In this document: piece by piece, positions 1-8,398 of the stretch
Layout of the letters: the number at the start of each line of letters is the position of its first letter
Numbering within the stretch: position 1 is the first letter of the stretch
Notes under the pieces: model-generated
Databases searched by the model: none
Seen by the model: the letters and a program-made list of their open reading frames with translations, nothing else
Told to the model about the DNA's origin: nothing
DNA from: Rhodospirillales bacterium
GTDB lineage: Bacteria > Pseudomonadota > Alphaproteobacteria > Rhodospirillales > Thalassospiraceae
DNA: 64,000 bases
Reading direction: 5' to 3'
NCBI GenBank assembly: GCA_019634165.1
Contig: JAHQVT010000013.1
Coordinates: 62,001 to 126,000 of the forward strand
Translations under genes and position numbers: made by a program

Positions 1-2
1 CA

Positions 3-446
3 TCAAATAGCACGACAGCAGCCAATCAAAGCACGGGGCACAGCGGGGCCACCATCACCACAGCAAACGATAATTTGGTGATGATGGAAGACCAGAATAA
101 AAAGGCGCTTAGTCAAATGCAGCAAAAGCAGATTGACGAAGCCCGGATCGCGCTTGGCATCCTTGATCGCATGGCACAACGATGTGTTCAAAGTGGTGAT
201 GAAGCAGCGTGCAATACGCTCCAATCGAACTGGAGCACGCTTTCACAGCAATTGCACAAAACCCTGTCCATGATGTCAGGCGATGCAATGATGGCCCCAA
301 TGAGCAGCCCGTCCACCCCATCTGCCCTGCCGACCAATGGCATGGACGACCCGATGAAACCAAACATGGAAAGTCCAGCGGGCACTGCAGATACCCCTGC
401 AATGGAAAAGATCATTCCGATGATCCAGCCGGGGTCTGACGGCTAA
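3..446 (+). CDS. 3' end of an unrecognised protein (partial)
   Basis: The frame is open from the first bases of the window to a TAA at 444-446, so the gene most likely starts outside the window. The visible 147 residues are Ser/Thr/Asn-rich at first, then have a Gln/Lys-rich, probably helical stretch (about residues 25-75) and a Pro/Met/Ser-rich low-complexity tail. If the gene were wholly inside, TTG at 75, GTG at 78 or ATG at 81 could be starts, but none has a clear SD. Two Cys lie close together in the middle. I do not recognise a family and cannot assign a function. Confidence 0.5.
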   Translation, partial: SNSTTAANQSTGHSGATITTANDNLVMMEDQNKKALSQMQQKQIDEARIALGILDRMAQRCVQSGDEAACNTLQSNWSTLSQQLHKTLSMMSGDAMMAPMSSPSTPSALPTNGMDDPMKPNMESPAGTADTPAMEKIIPMIQPGSDG

Positions 447-529
447 GGCCTTTTGCAACTTTAAATACGTAATCTGCATAATTTGAGATAGAACAAAGAA
501 ACCATCAAATCATTGGTCTACGGTCGTTT

Positions 530-541
530 CATGACGTCATG
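530..541. promoter_or_regulatory. 12-bp perfect palindrome upstream of usp
   Basis: CATGACGTCATG is a perfect palindrome lying 65 bases before the start of the universal stress protein gene, in its presumed promoter region. It could be a regulator site. A chance palindrome of this length is also possible, and no regulator is named here. Confidence 0.25.
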
Positions 542-606
542 GTTGGTTAGGCTTTGCACATCACGCAGGGTTTAGCTCCACGTTTCTCATTAAATGGAGA
601 TCGGTT

Positions 607-1449
607 ATGTATCGCGATATTCTTGTTCACATCGACACTGCCTCTGCATGCAAAGAACGTCTTTCGGTTGCATTGAAAATTGCCAAAGCACAGAACGCGC
701 ATCTCACCGGTCTGTTTTTATTGCCCCACGCTGAAATTCCACGTTTCATGGAAGTTCAGATCACCGAAGAAATCATCGCACAGCAGCGCGAAGCCATGGC
801 CGAAACCGCCAAAGAAGCCCGCACCGCTTTCGAAAATGCCTGCAAGGGCGAAGGCGTTACATCAAGTTGGTGCCAGACATCTTGCGGAACAACGGAAATT
901 GCCGACACCACTGCGATGTATGCCCGCCATCATGACCTGACCATCATGGGCCAATACGACCCCGATAGTTCTGATCCTTGCTCGGCATCGGAAATGCCCG
1001 ATAAGGTCATTCTAACGTCTGGTGCGCCGGTTCTGGTTGTGCCTTATGTCGGGAAGTTCGACACCATCGGTGATCGGGTGATGGTTGCCTGGAAACCCTA
1101 CCGCGAAGCCGTCCGTGCAGTGAATGACAGCATGCCGTTCCTTGAAAATGCGAAATCTGCGCTGGTTTTATGTGCCGATCCCAACAAGGGCGCACGCGAC
1201 ACCATTCCGGTTTCCGGTGTTGATATTGGCGAGCGCCTTGGTCGCCACGGCATCAAGGTCCGCAAGGAAACCATGAACGCATCGGGCATCAGCGTTGGCG
1301 ATCTTTTGCTATCACGTGCAGCCGATGAAAGCATCGATCTGATTGTGTGTGGTGCCTATGGCCGTCCGCGCCTGCGTGAATTGATGTTGGGCGGTGTAAC
1401 GCATCATCTTCTGCGTCACATGACCGTCCCGGTATTGATGTCTCACTAA
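607..1449 (+). CDS. Tandem universal stress protein (UspA family)
   Basis: A 280-residue protein with two fused Usp domains, about residues 1-145 and 155-280. The second carries the nucleotide-binding signature GxxG-9x-G followed by a small/hydroxyl residue near the C-terminus (GAYGRPRLRELMLGG). Such proteins are cytoplasmic, bind ATP or other nucleotides, and are induced under stress or growth arrest; the exact role here is unknown. The ATG at 607 follows a GGAG at 596-599. The gene is monocistronic, with a strong terminator just downstream. A paralogue of the same two-domain build lies at 8399-9256. Confidence 0.9.
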   Translation: MYRDILVHIDTASACKERLSVALKIAKAQNAHLTGLFLLPHAEIPRFMEVQITEEIIAQQREAMAETAKEARTAFENACKGEGVTSSWCQTSCGTTEIADTTAMYARHHDLTIMGQYDPDSSDPCSASEMPDKVILTSGAPVLVVPYVGKFDTIGDRVMVAWKPYREAVRAVNDSMPFLENAKSALVLCADPNKGARDTIPVSGVDIGERLGRHGIKVRKETMNASGISVGDLLLSRAADESIDLIVCGAYGRPRLRELMLGGVTHHLLRHMTVPVLMSH

Positions 1450-1503
1450 TCTGAGATCAGAACAATCACGGGCACCTGAAACCGTTGTCCGCCAGACATT
1501 CTT

Positions 1504-1535
1504 AAAACCGGCCGTAATTTTCGGCCGGTTTTTTT
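1504..1535 (+). terminator. Rho-independent terminator after usp
   Basis: An 11-bp perfect stem (AAAACCGGCCG with CGGCCGGTTTT) around a 7-base loop, running into a T tract. It ends the universal stress protein transcript. Confidence 0.9.
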
Positions 1536-1676
1536 AGTGGTCGGCTTGCCTTATCCAATCAAACATCACGCGATGCGCAGGAAAAAGTTGCGCAGGCCAA
1601 CCGTAAGCTTAAAGTGCGGTGAAAGCACTTTTGGATCCTGATCCTAGGGCCCCATATCAAAGTAAAGAGGTTCGCC

Positions 1677-3080
1677 ATGACCATCGACGCCACCAACGTC
1701 AATCCCACCGTTTCCCCCACCGTGCCCGGCAATTCCGATGCCAGCCGCGATGTCGCAAGCTATCTGCACCCCTATACCAACCACGCCACCCACGAAAAAA
1801 CCGGCCCGCATATCATTACCGGCGGCGATGGAATTTATGTCACTGATGATAGCGGTCATAAACTGATCGAAGGCATGGCGGGTCTTTGGTGCGCATCCCT
1901 TGGCTTTAGCGAAAAACGTCTGGTAGATGCCGCAACCAAGCAGCTTAACATCCTGCCCTATTATCATACCTTTGCATCCAAAAGCACAAACCCGGCGATT
2001 GATCTGGCGGAGAAACTGCTGGAAATCGTGCCCGTTCCGATGTCCAAAGTATTCTTTGCCAATAGCGGATCCGAGGCGACTGATTCTGCTGTTAAAATGG
2101 TTTGGTATTATCATAATGCTATTGGCCAGCCGGAAAAGAAGAAGATCATTTCGCGCAAGAAAGGCTATCACGGTGTCACCGTTGCCGCCGCGTCAATGAC
2201 CGGCCTTCCGGGCAATCACAAACTGTTTGATTTGCCAATTGATCGTATTCTTCATACCGAAACCCCCCATTACTGGCGCGAAGCCCAAGCTGGCGAGGAA
2301 GAAGAAGATTTCGCCACACGTCTGGCCGAACAGCTTGAAGACCTTATTCAGGCAGAAGGCCCAGAAACCGTTGGGGCGTTTATTGCCGAACCGATTATGG
2401 GGGCTGGTGGCGTCATTGTTCCGCCGCGCACCTATTTCGAAAAAATTCAGGAAGTCCTCAAACGCTATGACATTCTGTTCATTGCCGATGAAGTGATCTG
2501 TGGTTTTGGCCGCACAGGACGCATGTTCGCCACCGAGACCTTTAACCTCAAACCCGATATGATCACGGTTGCAAAACAGCTTTCATCGGCCTACCAGCCG
2601 ATTTCTGCCCTGTTCATCAATGACAAGATTTATCAGGCTGTCAAAAAGGGATCGGACGAAGTCGGCACCTTTGGCCATGGCTTTACCTATTCCGGCCACC
2701 CGGTTGCAGCCGCCGTCGCGCTTGAGACGCTGAAAATCTATGAAGATGATGGCATTATTGAACATGTGCGCAATATCATGTCACCGTTCCAGAAACGTCT
2801 TAAAGCCCTGAACAAATTCGACCACGTTGGCGAAACCCGCGGTCGTGGACTTATTGGTGCGTTTGAACTGGTGGCCGATAAATGCGCGAAAACACCGTTT
2901 GAACCATATGGGGCCGCTGGTAAGGCCGTTGCAGAAGCCTGCCTTAAACAGGGCGTCATCCTGCGCGCATTGGGCGATACTGTTGCCTTCTGCCCGCCTT
3001 TGATCATCACCGAAACCCAGATCAACGATATGTTTGATAAGGTTGAAGCAGCCTTGGGCGAATGGGAAGCCACCCAATAA
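1677..3080 (+). CDS. Class III aminotransferase (omega-transaminase family)
   Basis: A 467-residue fold-type I PLP enzyme of the class III family. Visible landmarks are the phosphate-binding GSEA (131-134), the Asp that contacts the PLP ring nitrogen in ADEV (Asp271), and the Schiff-base lysine in ITVAKQL (Lys300). Family members transfer amino groups from omega-amines (putrescine, GABA, beta-alanine, taurine) to pyruvate or a 2-oxo acid. The GMAGLWC region near residue 66 is typical of the pyruvate-using amine:pyruvate group, but the amine donor cannot be read from sequence. AGAGG at 1663-1667 precedes the ATG. It stands alone, without a transporter or dehydrogenase neighbour. Confidence 0.85.
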   Translation: MTIDATNVNPTVSPTVPGNSDASRDVASYLHPYTNHATHEKTGPHIITGGDGIYVTDDSGHKLIEGMAGLWCASLGFSEKRLVDAATKQLNILPYYHTFASKSTNPAIDLAEKLLEIVPVPMSKVFFANSGSEATDSAVKMVWYYHNAIGQPEKKKIISRKKGYHGVTVAAASMTGLPGNHKLFDLPIDRILHTETPHYWREAQAGEEEEDFATRLAEQLEDLIQAEGPETVGAFIAEPIMGAGGVIVPPRTYFEKIQEVLKRYDILFIADEVICGFGRTGRMFATETFNLKPDMITVAKQLSSAYQPISALFINDKIYQAVKKGSDEVGTFGHGFTYSGHPVAAAVALETLKIYEDDGIIEHVRNIMSPFQKRLKALNKFDHVGETRGRGLIGAFELVADKCAKTPFEPYGAAGKAVAEACLKQGVILRALGDTVAFCPPLIITETQINDMFDKVEAALGEWEATQ

Positions 3081-3118
3081 TCGCAGCTTCAAAGCGCCCT
3101 ATGCACCATAAAAATCTG

Positions 3119-3157
3119 ATCCCGCACGGTGTTGATCATTGTGCGGGATTTTCATTT
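3119..3157 (+). terminator. Terminator after the aminotransferase gene
   Basis: A 9-bp stem (ATCCCGCAC with GTGCGGGAT) followed by a T-rich stretch (TTTTCATTTTT). Confidence 0.8.
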
Positions 3158-3295
3158 TTGACCGGTACTCATGGTGACTGAACGGCGCAGAAAAACGGCG
3201 CATATCGCCGAAATTCTTTACCGGCATATCGGCATTCAAAACCGCTGACCTCACCCCACAATAGAATAAATAATCACACTAAACAGTTGTTGATC

Positions 3296-3317
3296 GATTT
3301 TATCTATGAATAAAATC
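3296..3317. promoter_or_regulatory. AT-rich inverted repeat in the hemA leader
   Basis: GATTTTAT at 3296-3303 and ATAAAATC at 3310-3317 are perfect inverted 8-mers around a 6-base spacer. The size and symmetry suit a dimeric regulator. It does not match an Irr, Fur or RirA consensus I know. Confidence 0.4.
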
Positions 3318-3509
3318 AATATAATTATGCAACCAAACGCGTTCAAATCCTTGCCAAACGATACCAATGGCCCCAAATTGGGAACTGTATTGAGACGGGG
3401 TGTGTTTACACGCAAAGATGTGACCACCCTGAGGCGAGATCGACAAATGAAAGATGTAACGCCTTCTCTGATCTTATGGTTCCAAAGAAATCTGGAATCG
3501 CTTTAATTT

Positions 3510-3523
3510 TTGACAAGGGTCAA
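3510..3523. promoter_or_regulatory. FNR/FnrL-like box upstream of hemA
   Basis: TTGAC-AAGG-GTCAA is a perfect 5-4-5 dyad with the geometry of FNR-family sites (consensus TTGAT-N4-ATCAA), differing at the inner base of each arm. If the -10 is CGATAA at 3545-3550, the dyad is centred about 40 bases upstream of the predicted transcript start, the usual place for a class II activator. FnrL control of ALAS genes is known in Rhodobacter; here it is inference. Confidence 0.5.
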
Positions 3524-3675
3524 TGCCCTATCGGTTGCCATGTCCGATAAGGAAAAAATCAAGACCCGGTCATTCCGGAGGACATGTTCAGAATCAGACC
3601 GCTGATCTGGACAAGACCAGAGCTTTGTGACGCCACACAGGTGACGGCACCAAGAGACAGGCGAGAGAAACAAAG

Positions 3676-4893
3676 ATGAATTATAATAACTTCTTCAAAG
3701 ACGCGTTGTCCGGCCTTAAGGCAGAAGGCCGTTATCGCGTGTTCGCCAATCTCGAACGTATTGTCGGCAAATTCCCCAAGGCCCTTTATCATCCGGGCAA
3801 CGGCGAAGCCCCACGTGAAATCACCGTTTGGTGTTCAAATGATTATCTTGGCATGGGCCAGCACCCCAAGGTGCTTGATGCCATGCAAGATGCCATCACT
3901 GGTCAAGGTGGCGGTGCTGGCGGTACGCGCAATATTTCGGGTTCCAACCATCTGCATGTCGCGCTTGAGAAAGAACTCGCCGACTTGCATGGCAAGGAAG
4001 CCGCCCTTTTGATGACGTCGGGCTATGTCGCAAACTGGACAACGCTTTCCACCCTTGGCTCGAAACTGCCTGATTGCGTCATCATTTCAGATTCGCAAAA
4101 CCACAATTCCATGATCGAAGGCATGCGCCATTCCAAGGCCGAACGCCGCATCTGGGAACATAACAACGTCGAAAACCTCGAAGCCATCTTGAAGGATATC
4201 GGCCCGGAACACGCAAAAATCGTTGCGTTTGAATCGGTCTATTCAATGGATGGCGATATCGCACCGATTGGTCAGATTCTTGATCTTTGCGAAAAATACA
4301 ACGCCATTTCATATCTTGATGAAGTCCACGCAGTTGGCATGTATGGCCCCCGTGGCGGCGGTGTTGCCGAACGTGATGGCGTTATGGACCGCGTTGATAT
4401 TGTGCAAGGCACCCTTGCCAAGGCATTTGGTGTGATCGGTGGCTATATCGCAGCCAAGCCGGAAATCGTTGATTTCGTCCGCAGCTTTGGCAATGGCTTT
4501 ATCTTTACCAGTTCTCAGCCACCCAGCATTGCGGCTGGTGCGCTGGCATCTGTGCGCCATCTTAAAGAAAGTAATGCTGAACGCATCGCCCAGAAAGAAC
4601 GCGCTGAAACCCTTCGTGAACGTCTGCGTGCAGCAGGTCTTCCGGTTATGGATGCGCCAAGCCATATCGTTCCGCTGATGGTTGGCGATGCTGCGATGTG
4701 CAAAGAAGCAAGCGATCGTCTTTTGTTTGAACATGACATTTACGTTCAACCGATCAATTACCCAACCGTGCCACGCGGGACCGAGCGCCTGCGCTTTACC
4801 CCCGGCCCGCTTCACGATGACGAATTGGTTGATCATTTGATCGACTCGTTGCTTACAGTCTGGAGCGAGTTGGGCATATCCAAGGCTGCTTAA
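3676..4893 (+). CDS. hemA: 5-aminolevulinate synthase
   Basis: A 405-residue PLP enzyme that condenses glycine with succinyl-CoA to 5-aminolevulinate, the first step of heme synthesis by the C4 (Shemin) route used by alphaproteobacteria. The glycine-rich substrate region [12 protein letters not shown] (78-89), the PLP-contacting Asp in YLDEVHAVG (Asp215) and the catalytic lysine in TLAKAFG (Lys249) are all present, and length matches the family. The SD is weak (a purine run at 3657-3668). The long leader with an FNR-like dyad suggests oxygen-responsive expression. Its own terminator follows. Confidence 0.95.
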   Translation: MNYNNFFKDALSGLKAEGRYRVFANLERIVGKFPKALYHPGNGEAPREITVWCSNDYLGMGQHPKVLDAMQDAITGQGGGAGGTRNISGSNHLHVALEKELADLHGKEAALLMTSGYVANWTTLSTLGSKLPDCVIISDSQNHNSMIEGMRHSKAERRIWEHNNVENLEAILKDIGPEHAKIVAFESVYSMDGDIAPIGQILDLCEKYNAISYLDEVHAVGMYGPRGGGVAERDGVMDRVDIVQGTLAKAFGVIGGYIAAKPEIVDFVRSFGNGFIFTSSQPPSIAAGALASVRHLKESNAERIAQKERAETLRERLRAAGLPVMDAPSHIVPLMVGDAAMCKEASDRLLFEHDIYVQPINYPTVPRGTERLRFTPGPLHDDELVDHLIDSLLTVWSELGISKAA

Positions 4894-4914
4894 AGCTAAT
4901 CACATCCAAAAATT

Positions 4915-4946
4915 CAAAGGCCGGTGGCATTTGCCCCGGCCTTTTT
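4915..4946 (+). terminator. Terminator after hemA
   Basis: AAAGGCCGG pairs with CCGGCCTTT around a loop of about 12 bases, followed by a T tract. Confidence 0.85.
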
Positions 4947-5128
4947 CGTGATCTGGCCATATAAAGCTAACGTACTCTCTTTCATGAAGTCCGATGTTTG
5001 CTTTCGCGTCGCAGCGCCCTATATTGAGAGCGACGATTTAAGCCACCCGAACTGCTGTTGCAGATCGATACTTGCAATTAAGAACCGTTCGCGTTAACGT
5101 CGGACCTGTCATCAAACAGGGACCGCTC

Positions 5129-5668
5129 ATGTATTCGGATAGAACCTTGCTCCCCAAAGAATGTCTGCGACTTTGTGCGCTTGGCACCCTTGCTCTTTCG
5201 GATCAACCAATCAGCTATGCTGATCTGGCCAATTCCGTGCGCCATTTCATGTCCCACATCATGGGGCCGTCGCTTGATATGATGGGAAGTTCGCTTCAGC
5301 TTCTGAAACTTGAAGGTCTGGTCAAGGAAGACACCGCCAAAGGTGGCTATTCCGATGCACAACTTAGCCTGACCAAGGCCGGTCATGACAAATTCATTGA
5401 ACTGATGCAGGGAAATTTGCGCGATACGTCGGGTGAATTGTCACGCCTGATCATGGCGCTTAAAATGCGGTTCATTCACCTGCTTGATAATGACATCCGC
5501 ACCGAACAGATCGAAATCCTCCTAGATGTCTGTGAGCTTGATCTTGAGCGCGTCCTTGCCCTTCGAGAAGAGCATTCCAACGAAGCCGCAAACTTCACGG
5601 GCTGGCTTGAAATGGAAGTCAAACGGCTTGAACAGAAATCCGATTGGCTGAAAAGCCTGTTGGCCTAA
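5129..5668 (+). CDS. PadR-like winged-helix transcriptional regulator
   Basis: 179 residues. The N-terminal ~90 residues look like a winged helix (helix-rich start, SSLQLLKLEGLVKED recognition region, then a wing), and the C-terminal half is helical with a coiled-coil-like stretch (about 130-175, ending EVKRLEQKSDWLKSLL), as in PadR-family dimers. ATG at 5129 is preferred because AGGGACC lies 5 bases upstream; an in-frame TTG at 5072 has no such site. The ligand and targets are unknown. It sits 72 bases before a GNAT gene, possibly in the same transcript. Confidence 0.7.
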   Translation: MYSDRTLLPKECLRLCALGTLALSDQPISYADLANSVRHFMSHIMGPSLDMMGSSLQLLKLEGLVKEDTAKGGYSDAQLSLTKAGHDKFIELMQGNLRDTSGELSRLIMALKMRFIHLLDNDIRTEQIEILLDVCELDLERVLALREEHSNEAANFTGWLEMEVKRLEQKSDWLKSLLA

Positions 5669-5740
5669 CGCATTTTCCCGTTATAGTCGTGACTAACGAT
5701 CTGCAAGAAGCAGATCACACGTCACAGGCAGGGACGGGAA

Positions 5741-6247
5741 ATGTTGATACGTGAAGAAACAGCAGAAGACTTCGCGGCGATTAACGATCTGTTGGCGAGT
5801 GCTTTTGAAACAGCACCGCACAGCCAACAGACAGAACACCTGATTGTCGATTCCCTTCGGAAACGCGGCAAGCTTTCCCTATCTCTGATTGCAGAAGAAG
5901 CCGGTGAACTCGTCGGCTGTATTGCTTTTTCACCGGTCACAATCGATGGCAAAGCTTGTAAATGGTTTGGCCTTGGCCCTGTGGCGGTCACACCAGACCG
6001 ACAAGGCATGGGCATTGGCTCAGAACTGGTCCAAAGCGGGATGCGCCATTTACGTGCTGACGATGCACGCGGCTGTGTGGTGTTAGGCGAACCTGATTAT
6101 TATGGCCGCTTTGGTTTTGCCCCCCTGCCCGATCTGAAACTTGAAGGTGTGGCCGATCAATATTTCATGGCCCGCCCTTTGGTCGATGAAATCCCGGCAG
6201 GCACGGTTGATTACGATCTGGCTTTTGACATCACCAAAAACAAGTAA
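5741..6247 (+). CDS. GNAT-family N-acetyltransferase
   Basis: A 168-residue GNAT domain. The acetyl-CoA-binding motif A is clear in LGPVAVTPDRQGMGIGSELVQSGM (the R/Q-x-x-G-x-G/A core is RQGMGIG at about residues 87-93), and the later LGEPDYYGRFGFAP block is typical of the YhbS-like subgroup that modifies small molecules or proteins. The substrate is not predictable. The ATG follows GGGACGGGAA. A terminator lies directly after the stop codon. Confidence 0.85.
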   Translation: MLIREETAEDFAAINDLLASAFETAPHSQQTEHLIVDSLRKRGKLSLSLIAEEAGELVGCIAFSPVTIDGKACKWFGLGPVAVTPDRQGMGIGSELVQSGMRHLRADDARGCVVLGEPDYYGRFGFAPLPDLKLEGVADQYFMARPLVDEIPAGTVDYDLAFDITKNK

Positions 6248-6272
6248 GGCTGCCTCAAAAGGCAGCCTTTAT
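6246..6272 (+). terminator. Terminator after the GNAT gene
   Basis: AAGGCTGCC and GGCAGCCTT form a 9-bp perfect stem around a 6-base loop, starting at the stop codon. The T tract is short. Confidence 0.75.
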
Positions 6273-6329
6273 CATTTCTGGCGAAGCGACGTCCGTTGAC
6301 ATCAAATATCGGGTCTTTTGGACGACGCT

Positions 6330-7085
6330 TTAATAAAGATGCTGCCCGCCGGTGACGAAAATCTCGGTGCCCGTGACATAGCTGCTGTCATCGCCCACCA
6401 AATAATGTACAGCCGCGGCAACGTCTTCTGGTGTGCCCATACGGTTCATCGGGATGCGCGGAACCAGTGCTTCATATTCGGGGGAAATCATATCTGTTTT
6501 AATTTCACCCGGCGCAACCGCATTCACCCGAACGCCAAGTTCGGCAAACTCCACCGCCATTTCACGTGTCAGCCCCGAAAGGGCCGCCTTTGAGGTTGAA
6601 TAAGCAGACCCGGCAAACGGGTGAACATAGTGCCCCGCGATTGAAGTGATGTTGCAAATCGCCCCTTTGCCGCGGTGCAATGCCGAAGCAAACCCACGTG
6701 CAAGCGTAAGCGGGGTAAAGAAGTTAAGCTCAAACACGTCACGCCATGCGGAAATATCACCATTCAAACAGCCAAGACGTTCTTTATAGGGGGTCTTGGG
6801 CGACACACCGGCATTGTTGATCAGCGCATGAAGCGGATCATCGCCAAGCACCTCGTTTGCCTGGGCAATGAAAGACTCGACATCTTCGGGTTTGGAAAGA
6901 TCAGCACGAATATGGATCCCCTGTGCCGGATCACGTGGGCAGGCTGGCGGCGGTGCTTCACGCGAACAGCAAATCACCCGCCAACCACGTTTGGCAAAAT
7001 ATCCAACAGTGACATGACCAATGCCACGACTGGCACCTGTCAGGACGACTGTTTTCGGGGCGTTGCTGTTCATTGCTTTGCTCAC
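6330..7085 (-). CDS. Short-chain dehydrogenase/reductase (SDR)
   Basis: 251 residues with a classical SDR Rossmann fold: TGASRGIGHV cofactor motif near the N-terminus, NNAGVS in the middle, and catalytic Ser/Tyr/Lys in NITSIAGHYVHPFAGSAYSTSKAAL (YxxxK). The Arg-rich segment after the first strand suggests NADP(H). Substrate unknown. The frame opens with GTG at 7085; ATG four codons later (7073) is an equally good start and neither has a strong SD. It is convergent with the GNAT gene and divergent from the yedK-type gene. Confidence 0.85.
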   Translation of the reverse strand: MSKAMNSNAPKTVVLTGASRGIGHVTVGYFAKRGWRVICCSREAPPPACPRDPAQGIHIRADLSKPEDVESFIAQANEVLGDDPLHALINNAGVSPKTPYKERLGCLNGDISAWRDVFELNFFTPLTLARGFASALHRGKGAICNITSIAGHYVHPFAGSAYSTSKAALSGLTREMAVEFAELGVRVNAVAPGEIKTDMISPEYEALVPRIPMNRMGTPEDVAAAVHYLVGDDSSYVTGTEIFVTGGQHLY

Positions 7086-7272
7086 TTCGCGACGTTTGTA
7101 GGCAATTATGTTTTGATTGCCTTCTTATAGCATTGCCATGCCAAACCCTTGAAGGAAAAGCCCCGATTTAGGGAAAAATTCTATCCTCCCATGCCACCGA
7201 ACCATCGTGACAACGTTTGGTAAGAACCGACAAAGCCATTATGCTGAATTTAGGGTCAGGATGGATAAAGAC

Positions 7273-7959
7273 ATGTGCAGTCGATTTGATCTCAACAGCG
7301 ATATTCGGGCGTTCCAAGTCCAGCTAGGACTGGATATGGAAGATATTCGTCGCATGGCAACGCCTGACGGGTTTGAAGATGCCCGCACCCCCGATGATAT
7401 GTCAGATGACTTTAAGGCTGCCTTTGAAAGCCTGACGGGCACACGTCGTCCAACCGATCCGATTGCGGTCATTCTCCCCAAACGCAAAGCCGCCATTCGA
7501 AATTGGGGATTAAGCGTTCCGGGGCTTAATGCCCCTATGGTCAATGCCCGATCCGAAACGCTAGAGGCAAAGCCAACGTTCCACCCCCTTTTGCAACGAC
7601 GCTGCTTGATCCCGGCAACGGGCTGGTATGAATGGCGAAAAGACGGCACAGCAAAACGTAAAAACCAGATCACACTGCCCGATCATCAACCGTTTTTGTT
7701 TGCAGGATTGGAAAACGGGCGTGAGGCAACCATCATTACCTGTGCCCCATCAAACGCCATTGCCCATATTCATAACCGCATGCCGGTTGTGATTGGGCCT
7801 AATCATCTTGCGCGCTGGCTTGATCCTGAATGTGCATTTCGCGACATACGCCATGTGCTTGGCCCTATTCCTGACCATGTTCTGGCATGGCATGAAGAAA
7901 CACCCGACCCGGCCAACGCCGATCAGGATAGCAATCAGATTGATCTTTTCGCGCAATAG
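7273..7959 (+). CDS. yedK: HMCES/YedK-family abasic-site DNA-protein crosslink protein (SRAP)
   Basis: 228 residues. SRAP proteins form a thiazolidine crosslink between their Cys2 and abasic sites in single-stranded DNA, shielding them during replication. The start at 7273 places Cys at position 2, as the mechanism requires; a GTG further upstream would bury it. AGG at 7258-7260 fits as SD. The other active-site residues are visible: Asn91 in NARSET, Glu120 in GWYEW and His167 in HNRMPV. The N-terminal 80 residues diverge from E. coli YedK. No SOS box was recognised upstream. Confidence 0.9.
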   Translation: MCSRFDLNSDIRAFQVQLGLDMEDIRRMATPDGFEDARTPDDMSDDFKAAFESLTGTRRPTDPIAVILPKRKAAIRNWGLSVPGLNAPMVNARSETLEAKPTFHPLLQRRCLIPATGWYEWRKDGTAKRKNQITLPDHQPFLFAGLENGREATIITCAPSNAIAHIHNRMPVVIGPNHLARWLDPECAFRDIRHVLGPIPDHVLAWHEETPDPANADQDSNQIDLFAQ

Positions 7960-8006
7960 AAAATGAACAGTCCCGCCGGGTGCACCACCCTTTTGGCGAT
8001 CAGACG

Positions 8007-8192
8007 TTAGTTGCCATCAACATCGTTGGCAGCACATGGTGCGGCACCGCATTCAAGCCCGGATCCGCCAACAGCAACCTGTGCAGCCGCAGCGGCGCCA
8101 AGATCAGGTAAACCTATTTTCGGATTGTTGAGTTCATGCACCAAATCATCAGACATGGCCGCGAAGTCAATGATATCACGTAATGATAACAT
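8007..8192 (-). CDS. Small conserved-looking protein, 61 residues
   Basis: Starts MLSLRDIIDF, then an acidic stretch, an Ala-rich middle and a C-terminal part with two Cys (LECGAAPCAAN). The ATG has a strong SD (GGGGAA, 6 bases upstream), which is the best evidence that it is real. An overlapping frame of similar size on the + strand (8011-8196) has no such site. Small alphaproteobacterial proteins with a related SLRDI-type N-terminus exist as far as I recall, but their function is unknown to me. No membrane segment is seen. Confidence 0.6.
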   Translation of the reverse strand: MLSLRDIIDFAAMSDDLVHELNNPKIGLPDLGAAAAAQVAVGGSGLECGAAPCAANDVDGN

Positions 8193-8303
8193 GTGAATTC
8201 CCCTATCAGACGTTTCTTTCCCTAAATGCGAAACGCCTCGTTAATCGGGGTTTCGTCTTTGTAAGATTACCGTAACCCTCTCGCGATTTGTTCGCGGATG
8301 CAA

Positions 8304-8336
8304 CAAAAAAAAGGCGCATCAAAATGCACCTTTTTA
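8304..8336 (-). terminator. Terminator after the second usp gene
   Basis: AAAAAGG-C-GCAT and ATGC-A-CCTTTTT form a stem with one mismatch and a 4-base loop. On the minus strand it runs into eight U residues, so it ends the transcript of the usp gene at 8399-9256. Confidence 0.75.
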
Positions 8337-8398
8337 TCCTACCCCAATGGATAGGTGATTTAACTTCGTGAAATCATATGGTTAAGATGACCTATCGG

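Larger units (their letters stand above)
3158..3675. other. Long non-coding leader upstream of hemA
   Basis: About 520 bases separate the aminotransferase terminator from hemA. Most of it is AT-rich. It holds a 22-base dyad at 3296-3317, an FNR-like dyad at 3510-3523, and a possible -10 element around 3545-3550. A 66-codon frame at 3306-3506 is open, but it has no SD, overlaps the first dyad and shows no coding character, so it is not annotated as a gene. Confidence 0.5.

Noticed and set aside
3306-3506. 66-codon frame in the hemA leader
   Set aside because: Overlaps an inverted repeat, no SD, non-coding composition.
8011-8196. A 61-codon frame on the + strand opposite the small gene at 8007-8192
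   Set aside because: No SD, Pro/Ala/Ser composition of an antisense shadow; the minus-strand frame has a strong SD.
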